A stretch of DNA of 64,000 bases from Anthopleura xanthogrammica (lineage: Eukaryota > Cnidaria > Anthozoa > Actiniaria > Actiniidae): NCBI GenBank assembly GCA_964019055.1, contig OZ025220.1:1008334-1072333 (forward strand), written 5' to 3'. A program made the translations under genes and the position numbers. This document shows positions 33,279 through 45,300 of this stretch, piece by piece. The notes under the pieces were generated by a model that was not told the origin of the DNA, made no database searches, and saw only the letters and a list, made by a program, of their open reading frames with translations. How positions within the stretch are numbered: the first letter of the stretch is position 1; every line of letters begins with the position of its first letter.

Positions 33279-35031
33279 CAAAATGCCAAAACTTAAAGTC
33301 AGTTCTTGAAACTTAAGGCTCATTCTTTCATATTGTCTTTATTAATACAGTATCTTGTTCCCACAAAGTTATACCCACGATTTTTTTGTATACTCGGAGA
33401 AAACAATCATTTGTTTTCTCACTAAAACTCTTGGAAATTCTTGGAAAGCGTGCTGAAAGGCACGCATGCGTAAACGTTTTTATCTAGTGTCTGTAGTCAG
33501 GTCATAATTTCAGCATACGTAAGTGTTGTGCATTGGTATGGCCTGACTCGTTGTTAATCACAACAATGAAATACATGCATCTTTTGTTAAAATTCTAAAG
33601 ATGTCTAGATTTCGTACAATCTTTGATTTTACCTATTGTTTTTAAAGTGCACGATCGAAGTAGAAAATAGTGTTAAAGCAAAAAGATCTACTACATTTCC
33701 TTACACCAATTCATTAAAACACATGAATATTCTACAAAGAATAATGTTGGTAGGTCCGTGGGTTGGCCTCTCAAAAACCTTGTTATCGATATCTTGTTAC
33801 TTTCTAGTGCTGGCAGTGATATTGGAGTACAAGGTTATATCGGCGAACATTTGTGCGTCAAGGCCCACTGTACTACCTAGTACTAACAGAAGTATTGATG
33901 ATGGATTCCAAGGAAGTATTTCAAGTCCAAACTACCCCAACAATTATCCAGATGCCACGACCAAAATCTGGAAGATAGTGGCTCCAGTGGGTCACGTGAT
34001 AGATCTCTATTTTATTTCATTCGCACTGGAGAGTTCATCAAGCCCCTCTTGTCAGTATGACTACGTCAAGATACGTAATAAATGTGACGAGACTGTTCCC
34101 ATGGCAATATATTGTGATCGCAAACCCAGAGCTCTGAGATCTACCAGTAATGTCCTGTGGGTTGAATTTAGATCTGATGCGAGTGAGAACAGCAAAGGTT
34201 TTAAAGCCATATATATAATAAGTGAGTAAAACCTCTTTAGAACCCTTTCACGTTACGTCAAAGCAGCTCAAGTTGGAGGACACAACAAAAGAATTTCAAT
34301 CTCCTGAGAATTGGAATCTATTGTTTTGTCCTCCAAATTGAGCTGCAGACAAACAGACAAACAGACAAACAGACAAACAGACAAACAGACAAACAGACAA
34401 ACAGACAAACAGACAAACAGACAAACAGACAAACAGACAAACAGACAAACAGACCAACAGACCAACAGACCAACAGACCAACAGACAAACAGACAAACAG
34501 ACAAACATCAAACAGACAAACAGACAAACAGACAAACAGACAAACAGACAAACAGACAAACAGACAAACAGACAAACAGACAAACAGACAAACAGACAAA
34601 CAGACAAACAGACAAACAGACAAACAGACAAACAGACAAACAGACAAACAGACAAACAGACAAACAGACAAACAGACAAACAGACAAACAGACAAACAGA
34701 CAAACAGACAAACAGACAAACAGACAAACAGACAAACAGACAAACAGACAAACAGACAAACAGACAAACAGACAAACAGACAAACAGACAAACAGACAAA
34801 CAGACAAACAGACAAACAGACAAACAGACAAACAGACAAACAGACAAACAGACAAACAGACAAACAGACAAACAGACAAACAGACAAACAGACAAACAGA
34901 CAAACAGACAAACAGACAAACAGACAAACAGACAAACAGACAAACAGACAAACAGACAAACAGACAAACAGACAAACAGACAAACAGACAAACAGACAAA
35001 CAGACAAACAGACAAACAGACAAACAGACAA

Positions 35032-35118
<87 letters not shown>

Positions 35119-36280
35119 CACCCAGCTGATCTGAAATACTGACGTAGACATTTTTCCTTTTGAAACCTTTTATATATTACAATTTCAAAAATATATATCA
35201 TATAGACTAAATTTTTTTGATTTTTCGACGGTGCGTCCTTATTTCGTCGTCGTCGTGTGTCTCGTCGTCGATGCTTAACCCCTTTTCTATTTACAACAGA
35301 GTCCAACTCAAGTAATCCTCTTTCCTGCCCTCGTCCATCAGACAACATAGCCAACATTGACTACTGCCTCGTTGATGAGCAAGTCCAATGCTGCAACGAC
35401 AAAGACGATAGCAATTGCAAAGTCAATAAAATTCTTTCAGCTGAAAGTGGAATCACGATAACAAGCCCTGGATACCCTAATAGCTACCCTCATGGAACAA
35501 CATATTTGTGGAGAATAACTGCCCCTGAGGGATACGTGGTACAAATAAACTTCACGACACTGGTAACAGAACAAACGACGGCCGCATGCTACGATGCCAA
35601 CTTAGCCAAATGTACATGTGATTTTGTTCAAGTACTTGACGGTCCTTGCAAGTATGACGTTGGTCCTCAATGGTGCGGAGACTGGACCTCACATTACAAG
35701 TACCCCAGTTTCACAACAACAGGTCGACATATGGTAGTCTTTTTCAAGTCTGACTATTACAAAAACGATGGTAGCTTTGCTGCACACTTTAGAAAGGGTA
35801 GGTAGTTTCATTAACGGGCCTTTCATTAACATGTTTCAGAGCGGTTTTCGTATGAGTGGGAAACGTACTGTAGTCGTAACTACGCGTTTTGATTGGATGA
35901 ATTATTGAAAGACAATGGGAATCCATTTCAATGTTACGGCATGTTGTGCCGTGTACGTGGGGTAAGTTAGTGCCCTATGTTTCCCGCTCATACGAAAACC
36001 GCTCTATTGGGAATGGGAGATTTGCTTGGTAACCCATAGGAAGTCTGATACCTACGTCGTTGCATAAAAGTTTGATCCTGACTTGTTTTCTATTAAGTTT
36101 ATCGTAAAGGTGTTGTGTGACTAAAGTAAAAAAGGAACGGTCCCTAATGTGCATGTATATTACTATATTACTATAAAGAACCACCTTGGGATTTTCACAG
36201 TTGCTTGTGACATTGAGATATTTTACAAAACAAAAATCTCCAAACAGCGTAGAAAAGAGCCAGAGGAGAATGTGTGTGTG

Positions 36281-36314
<34 letters not shown>

Positions 36315-39300
36315 GTAAGATAGAGACAGAAAGGAAGCAAGAAAATTACGAAAGTAAATGTCTTTCGTTTGATATACTCTCCTTCGCAGTTCCCTGCGCA
36401 ATCTTGAAAGGTTGCCGTGCCTTTGTACCGAAGCGAGACACGAGGTGACCTTGCAATGATAATTAATATTGACAATTATAATTATGTCTCTATCATTGCA
36501 AGCTTACCGACCGTCTCGATTCGATGCAAAACCACGGCTACCTTTCAAGATAGAGCAGGGAACTGTGAAGGGTACTATTAATTTTGACGATTGATTTGAT
36601 TGACAGCACTGAGCTGCAGCGGTGATAAACCTATTTCCTGCGTAACCAATGGTAACAATTCATGCTGTCCACCTGATGCAAGTGTTTGTGTCAGCGGTGC
36701 TTCAACAAGAAGTCATTGTCCACGTGATGGAGATCCTGGAAACTATACTGGTTGTTGTACTGTAAATGGGTCCCCGTCATGCTGTCCTGGTAATTTTTTT
36801 TAGAAAATATTAAAAGGGGGATGGAAAGAACACATTTTGTTATATACCAACTGTCAAAGCCTATTTTTCTCGTATTCTGATTTTGCGAAAGGGTATCACG
36901 TGAACGAGAAGAATTAAGTTTCGATGTTTCCCCGGCAACGGCTCGCAGCGGGCAATAATATGTTATCTACCGGGAAATAATAAAACCGGAAGTGATTTCA
37001 CCGGAAACGTAAGAGTTTTTCTAAGTTTTCAAAGTCACATAATCAAAAAATGAAATAATTTTGTTGTGTTCTTTGACAGATGGTGTATAACAAAACACTT
37101 ATTGACTGGAACCTCGGGAAAGTAGTGTGCTTTGTGGTCCCTTGACGGTGATGTCGTCGTCTCTGGACCACAAAACACACTGTTTCCCTTGGTCCCAGTC
37201 AATAAGTGTTAAATATAGCACATTACGCTAACTCACGTCAAGTCATATCACGTCACCTCAAATGTCACGTAACATTGTCACATCATATTTCACGTCATGT
37301 CACGTCACCTCAAATGTCTCGTAACGTTATGGCACAATATGACTTGACGTCATATCACACCCCTGCAACCGCTACTCTCAATTCTTCTTACGACATCATA
37401 CCATTTGAAACCTTGAAATTTTTATAAAATTCTTATTCTTTCTGCAAATAAATAATATTTTGTTGTCATATATCTCTAAGGATCGAAATCTTCAGCATTA
37501 TACTACACGTCTTTAGTGAATGACGCTATGATCTTTGGCGTTATAGGCCATTCAGTTGACGTTAAAATAACCAATTTGCCACGTTTACATAACTTTAGTT
37601 GACAATTATTTCCTATCTTGTCCTAGCCATCTTTTGTACTTTTTTATGTGTTTAATTTAACAGTTTATTTGCTTTTATTAAGTCAACAACAGCTTAAGTT
37701 GTCCACGTCCTTCAGATAACCAAACCTCCATTGATGTTTGCTTCAGTGGAGACCAGCCAACCTGCTGCAACAAAAACTTTCCGGCTTGCAGATACAATGA
37801 ACTTCTGACAGCCCCAAGTGGTATCATTGAGAGTCCTGGCTACCCATCAAAATATCCACATAGTTCATATTTTGTTTGGAGAATCACTGTGCCAGAGGGA
37901 TATATTGTGCAATTAAATTTTACAACACTAAAACTCGCAAAAGGTTCTTCCTGTGAAAGATGCAGTTGCGACTACGTCGGTGTAAGAGACGGTCCTTGCT
38001 CAAACTTCATTGAAACCAAGTGGTGTGAGAGTGGATCAGATAAACTACCAAGCTTTGTATCAACGGGGAGACATCTTCAGGTGTTGTTCAATTCTGATGC
38101 AACGCTCAATAACGATGGATTTGTTGCAAAGTACAAAAGAGGTAGTTATGATTATGATTATAATTTGAATTATTTTCTATTTCCTATGCTGGTTGCCTGA
38201 TTCTCTCGGCACTTCCTTGTTTACTTCTTTGCTTGTGGTTTTGTTTTTGTTTGTTTATTTGTCTGTGGTTCTTGTTGCTGTTAGAACCATTAGCATGATT
38301 ACTATTATCTTAAAGAATCCTACTCAACTACAATGCACTGCGTGCCTATATCATTGTTTACATAAGATTTAATTTGCCTTAGATTCGCTGCCAACATTAA
38401 TAAAATCTCACGAAAAGCATAAAATAACTACTTTTCATTATATATTGATGGTTTTAAAACTTCTAGCTTGAATAACAAGACCGATGGAACTGGATTCCCA
38501 AACTTCACCTACAAAACCCCATTTTGCCTGGCAGAGAAAATGGCGGATTGCATTATTTTCGGCACGCAGTACATTGTGGCTGACTAGGATTCTTTAATCA
38601 AGATCATAATTTTTATCAACTTCATTATCATTATCATCATCATCATGTAAAATTATCGTAATCATTATCTTAATCGATGTGCATTTTAATTGCTTTTTAT
38701 ATGCATTTTAGTCGTAGCTCTGAAATGCAGTGGGGACAAACCAAATCTGTGTATGATTAACGGTCAGCTAGTATGCTGTAAGAAAAAAGAAACTGTGCCC
38801 AGTTCAACAAACCTGTGGTATGTTAATAAGATTAATTGAAAATAATTTATCTTTTAACCTATGAACCAAAAGATTTGTAGCTCAGAAACAATTATTGAGG
38901 CTGATAACCGGTCGGTTTACTTGGTTAATTAATTGGGGGTTAGTTTGGTTGGTTAGTCGATTAGTGGTGGGTTGGTGGGTTGGTGGGTTGGTGGGTTGGT
39001 GGGTTGGTGGGTTGGTGGGTTGGTGGGTTGGTGGGTTGGTGGGTTGGTGGGTTGGTGGGTTGGTGGGTTGGTGGGTTGGTGGGTTGGTGGGTTGGTGGGT
39101 TGGTGGGTTGGTGGGTTGGTGGGTTGGTGGGTTGGTGGGTTGGTGGGTTGGTGGGTTGGTGGGTTGGTGGGTTGGTGGGTTGGTGGGTTGGTGGGTTGGT
39201 GGGTTGGTGGGTTGGTGGGTTGGTGGGTTGGTGGGTTGGTGGGTTGGTGGGTTGGTGGGTTGGTGGGTTGGTGGGTTGGTGGGTTGGTGGGTTGGTGGGT

Positions 39301-42300
39301 TGGTGGGTTGGTGGGTTGGTGGGTTGGTGGGTTGGTGGGTTGGTGGGTTGGTGGGTTGGTGGGTTGGTGGGTTGGTGGGTTGGTGGGTTGGTGGGTTGTT
39401 GGGTTGTTGGGTTGTTGGGTTGTTGGGTTGTTGGGTTGTTGGGTTGTTGGGTTGTTGGGTTGTTGGGTTGTTGGGTTGTTGGGTTGTTGGGTTGTTGGGT
39501 TGTTGGGTTGTTGGGTTGTTGGGTTGTTGGGTTGTTGGGTTGTTGGGTTGTTGGGTTGTTGGGTTGTTGGGTTGTTGGGTTGTTGGGTTGTTGGGTTGTT
39601 GGGTTGTTGGGTTGTTGGGTTGTTGGGTTGTTGGGTTGTTGGGTTGTTGGGTTGTTGGGTTGTTGGGTTGTTGGGTTGTTGGGTTGTTGGGTTGTTGGGT
39701 TGGTGGGTTGGTGGGTTGGTGGGTTGGTGGGTTGTTGGGTTGTTGGGTTGTTGGGTTGTTGGGTTGTTGGGTTGTTGGGTTGTTGGGTTGTTGGGTTGTT
39801 GGGTTGTTGGGTTGTTGGGTTGTTGGGTTGTTGGGTTGTTGGGTTGTTGGGTTGTTGGGTTGTTGGGTTGTTGGGTTGTTGGGTTGTTGGGTTGTTGGGT
39901 TGTTGGGTTGTTGGGTTGTTGGGTTGTTGGGTTGTTGGGTTGTTGGGTTGTTGGGTTGTTGGGTTGTTGGGTTGTTGGGTTGGTGGGTTGGTGGGTTGGT
40001 GGGTGGGTGCATTGCCAGAAATATAGGACATTGTCAGCGGTGTTACGCATGAATGAAAATGAAGTGGTTTTCTAGAGGAAAAATATAACTACATGGTTTC
40101 CAAGCACATATTTATATTCAACTATGATGTTAGTAAAACAATTCTTGCCAAAAAATAGTTACTTGACAATCAAAAGAACAACTATTATTTTTCTGTTGAT
40201 AAGCCTCACCACAGGAAGCCCATGAAGGACAAGAAACAAGTTTCAAACGTAAATCGTTACTTTAAGCTTCCTTATTGTATCTCAGCAGTCAATAGGAGCT
40301 TGTAAAAGCAAAATGGCGATCTCAGGTGTGTTAAGGCCTGACTCCAGCATGAAAACGAGGCTAAAATTTATTTTTCTTCTTTAGACTCGAACAGATCAAT
40401 AGATATTGAAAATAATAATGACACATTATAATTGCATGTGTATAAAGTCTTTCGTACAATTTCGTTGCCATAGCAACCAACTCCTATTTTTAAATTCTGA
40501 ATAATAATTGCTAAAAACAGGGTTACATTCAAAACAAAATGGGGAAACCTAAAGCACATTTAAATGTACCTTAGTCTTTTTTAATGTGTTGATATGTGAT
40601 AAGTCGATCCAAAATTGCCTTTTAAGGCTGATACCAAGACAAAAAATCAAGCCAGAATGAAGAACAAATTCGGAAGTTTCGATAAACTGCATAGTTATCG
40701 ACCAATTTCTTCTAATTGCTCGAAAGAAAAGGTATCTGGACCAAGTTAAAAAGCAATTATGTGAAGAAGAACATCCCTTCTCGTAAGTAATTGAAAATTT
40801 TTAATCATCTGATGTGACCTAATGCTCCCCATTTGCGAATTTCCTTTGCTCCAATACTCATATTTGGATCGTCCGCCATTTTGCTTCACTTGCCTAAAGG
40901 AGACTGGAACCGAGTAGTCAAAATTTCCCTACGGGGGGACCGGAGGGGGTGTTCAATCTGTATTTAGTTTGGCCTTTTTTATCTTTCTCTTACCACCCCT
41001 AGGGGAAAAATTTGTACAAATTCAAAATGGCGGATGAAAACCTTCGACTTTTTTAGTTCTTTGTCAAGTAATTTTTCTTAAAACTTAGAATTATGCATGA
41101 TATTACCAAAGTCTTTTGGTCATTTTATACCTATCGTATGGCCAAGTAAGTAAAGAAAATCATTAATAAAGGTTTTAGACAAACAAATTTGGATTAAAGT
41201 GAGGCCATGTTGAGTATATGTGTTGGAGATATCTTTTGTTGTTTTAATATAATGTCCCTCATTTTCTTCTTGTTCATTTGAGTTTTAGGCGGGAAAAGCT
41301 TCCCCATGCGCGTCAGATACTTAATAAAGCCTCAAATTATACATCAATTCAACCAATTTGGTACTCAAGCAATCTACTTCTTTGGAAGACTTCAGCTGAA
41401 AAACAACTCTGATTATATAAGGTTCCTTTATTTCAAATAATTATTATTATAGCTTCTGTCTTTTTGAAACACGTTTTTCAAACAAAAAGTATTGGTTTTC
41501 CTAATCAAGGCTTGAATTATATAGTTGATTAATTGCATACAGCTTCTTTAGAAGCTATTGTAGTGTGCAATCAACTATATAATGTCTGTTAAAGTGGAAT
41601 GTGCCTGGGCTAGGGTGTGCATTCGTGAAACTAAGAACTTGTGTTCTATCACAAAAGCCTTGAATGAAGGAAAAGCAAAGTTTGGTGCAAGAGTCTTGCA
41701 GGAAAGGTATAAACTTTACTGTGAACATTTCAAAGGCTATTCGAGGTTTGACATTACACGCTACGACTTCAATCGTGTTGCTAAGAAAATAGACGACCAA
41801 ACTGTAAACTGGAGATGCAAAGAAGACAAGCAGTCTTATTTGTCTCGATTTGCAATGCAAAACTGGTTCGATCAAGGCAAAATAATGACCAACGAAACGA
41901 GAAAAGCACATTCATTAACAAATTGCAAGGCTTGTCAGCTCTACAACTCAAAGTCCCAAGCAACATATCCAATGAAAAAGATGTGCAGGTTGGGAAAAGG
42001 AGGTCCCCTAAGTAATATTACTACTGATGCAAACAAGCATACACTTCTTCCTGAAGGCTCAATTATAAGGGCAACAAAGAAACAGCTGAAGTCAGTTGGA
42101 CAAGAAATCTATTCAACATATGATGAAAAATGTAAGAAAAACTTTGGAAAGACACTGAGTGAAATTCTGGTTCTTGTCCCAGAGGCTGGCCTTGAGAGAA
42201 AACTTTCCCCTGTTGAAAAAAGAAAACAGAAAAGGAATAAGCTCAGGCACACAAAGCGAGATCTTGAAAATAAGGTTTTAATTAAGAATGACACTGGTGT

Positions 42301-45300
42301 ACACCTAAGCTCAAGGGATTCATACAGTGCAAGACAACAGAGACGACTGGCAGAGTCTTTTGAAACACTAGATGAGGCAAGAGAAAGGGCCATAAAGACA
42401 TCCCCAAAAGAAAGAGAGAGATCCCACATCCCTGCTTTAGGAAACATAATAGGTGACATTGATCAGTTATTGATAGATGTTAAGTCATGGCCACATGGCC
42501 CTGTAAACTGGTCTGAACAAGCCAGAAAGTACAACATCCGGCACAAGGGGCAAGACTCATCTCCTTCAAATACAGGCCAAATACTCAAGTCCTTCCTACA
42601 GAATACTCAAGGTGTCAATATGGCAAACTTTACCAATACTCAGGATGGAACAAAAGGTAATTACAATTTATATAGCCAGTTCTAACAAGGTTGGATTCCC
42701 TGTGATGAGCATACAAAAATCTGGATAAAATTTAATCTGTTTTGCATTGAAGGTTAAAAATGAGGGTTAACTAAAACTATAAAACAATTAAAACAAATAA
42801 ACAAACAAAAACAAACATACTGTATGTATGGATCAAACATACTGATATTTCTTATCATATGACCAGACACTTAAATAAATGGATTGATTGATTGATTGAT
42901 TGATATCACTTACAGGATTTCGTGTACGCCGAGCACTAAAGAAGCAGGAAGGAGGTGAAATATCTGTTCCAGTTGCACGCACAAATGAGAAGATCCGGGC
43001 ATCAATCAAGAAGCTAATTGATGATGGAACATACGATGTTGGTGTACCTGTTGTTCAAAAAGAAATAGTTACATTAGCTCTGAGTAATGAGGGGGAAGTA
43101 ATCCAGAAAACAACCAATGTCTCTGCAAGGAAAATTCCATTACAGCAGATTAGAACCGAAGCCCTTGATAGAAACAAGGACTTACTTAAAATAAGAGATG
43201 ACAGTTTCTATGAAAATCTAACAAGAGAAGAAATAGTAGAAGAGCTGGAAAAAATTAATGAGGCAACCGGGGGTGATACTGAAGAATTGAGAGATCTATT
43301 GAAAACATTTCAGCAGCAAAGAAACTGGTTGATGTGGCATGACCATTCAACTCTTTCAAACCATGGGCATATGCTATTCTGTGTAAGAGAACTTTATGAC
43401 AATGCTATCCATCTAACTGCACAAGAATTGGCTGCTAAGACTTGAATAAACAATGTTGATGTCCAAGCCACAATAGAGGAGCCTCAGTTGTACATACTGG
43501 GTCCTAGTAGGTCAACTGTAGAAGACCAACTGCAATTTGTTCCTACAAGGCAGGAAGATTTAAAAGAATTAAAAAGCAGTCTAAAAAGTGAATCTGGAGC
43601 AGAAATTAAAGATGTCATGAGATTTATGAATGGGGACAACCCAGCAGCAGAGATGGAAGATGGAACTCAGCATGGAGGTCACTGTGGTTGTCCTGGTTGT
43701 GATGGCAACATCAATAGTAGCTACGATGTAGAATACTCCCTTCAGAGGAAATACAAATCACTAGAAGAAAAAAGAAATTTAATCCTGTCTGGTCCTGCTG
43801 GAAGAAAGGGCTCACTTCATCCATTCAAAGACTTGAAAGTCAAGGAGCTGAAAGCTGAGCTACGAGCTAGGGGCATGTCAGATGAAGGAAAAAAGGATGA
43901 ACTGCAGAAAGATTTAGCAGAGGTACTAGGTGGAAGTACAAGGCTACCTGCATTATTGCACTATAATGCCTCAATCCAGGACTTAAACCTGGAATCATAT
44001 GAAGTCCTGTGCTTCGAAGCACTACACTGTTTGATGAACCACATCAAAAACATCTCTGAACTGCCTCATCACATAACTGACATAGACACATTAATCAAAC
44101 TGAAAGAGATCCTTTCCGTACAGCTAAGTAAAGAGAAACTAAGAGGTGTGGACTACAGAAAGACATTGATTTTTGTGACAATTGCCCTGTACCCACTGGC
44201 TAACCTTGAGATCAAGCTTCTGCTGGTAACATTGTGTGAAATGGCTGAGATCTATTATTGTCAAGATGCAAAAAGATCTCCCAAACTGATCCTTCGCCTT
44301 CATAACCTCTGTTGGCGACATGCAATTCAGTGCCGAAGAGTGCTAACACCACCAAAGTCACTCAGCTACAGAAAGCTTTTTGGCCTCTACTTTCATAGTT
44401 GTATCACACACTCTTCTCAGCTTCTGAGAATTGTGTCTCACAGGTCTACCAATGCTGAAATGTTTGAAAGGTTGTTTGAGAAACTCTCAGACATTACTTC
44501 CAAGACATGGAACAGGAGAATCCAAGATCTCTCCAAGAATGCAATTCTTCATCTCAAACAAGATACCTCTAAGCCTGGCCTAAACTACATTCTAAAAGAG
44601 GAAAGAGTAATCAGTAAGTTAGCAAAGTCTCTCCCACAGATGGAGAACACTTTCATCCCTGAAAGCATTCTGATGAAATATGCAGGGGACTGGGAAGCAC
44701 ACCTCAAGCTAATTGCTGACTTCTTGGAGCCAGGTGAAGGAGTATGGTGGCAATCTGTTGATGGAGGAATAGAGTTCTTTGATGGTCCTAATCAAGTATG
44801 CTTCAGAGAAGAGGGTCCAAGACTTCACCACTTCCGTTCATCCAACATAAAGAAAGAACAAGAGCACCTGGATGCATCTTGGACCAATTGCTTAGAGAGC
44901 AAAGTGAAGATTCCTGCAACAAAACTGCGAGATTCTGAGGGGAGATGGCATGTGCCTGGAATATGCTGTTCCTCTAAGGACGTTGCTGATGATGAGGATG
45001 ACAATGTCATTTCTGTAGACCAAATCACTCAGCAAATGACACAAGAAAGTGGAGATGATAATTTCTTAAATGATGAGAATGCTGATGAGAATGCTGATGA
45101 GAATGCAGAGCCCACTACATATACATGTAGTGACATGGAGGTAGAAGAAGAGCAAATGGAAAGCCATGTTCAGGATAATGATCATGAAGAAGACAACTTA
45201 AATACACAGCCAATAATTGGAATCAGACTTGGCAACATGACAGAAGGAGAAGACCAGATGGATTATGAACAACAAGAAAGGACTGGGGCAAGTATGAAAA

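Noticed and set aside
34347..35116. CRISPR-like array
   Set aside because: The repeat is a plain 8-bp tandem unit with no unique spacers, in a eukaryotic intron.
36149..36475. Pro- or Gly-rich frames around 36290
   Set aside because: They are created by a 32-bp homopolymer G run.
37030..38962. Gene A and gene C 3' halves as a simple assembly duplication
   Set aside because: The copies have different flanks, different minisatellite block order and a 7.8-kb insertion in only one. A haplotype mis-join is still not fully excluded from sequence alone.
43443..43445. Recoded TGA (selenocysteine) in the transposase-like gene
   Set aside because: No selenoprotein context is evident; a single decay mutation or read error is much simpler.
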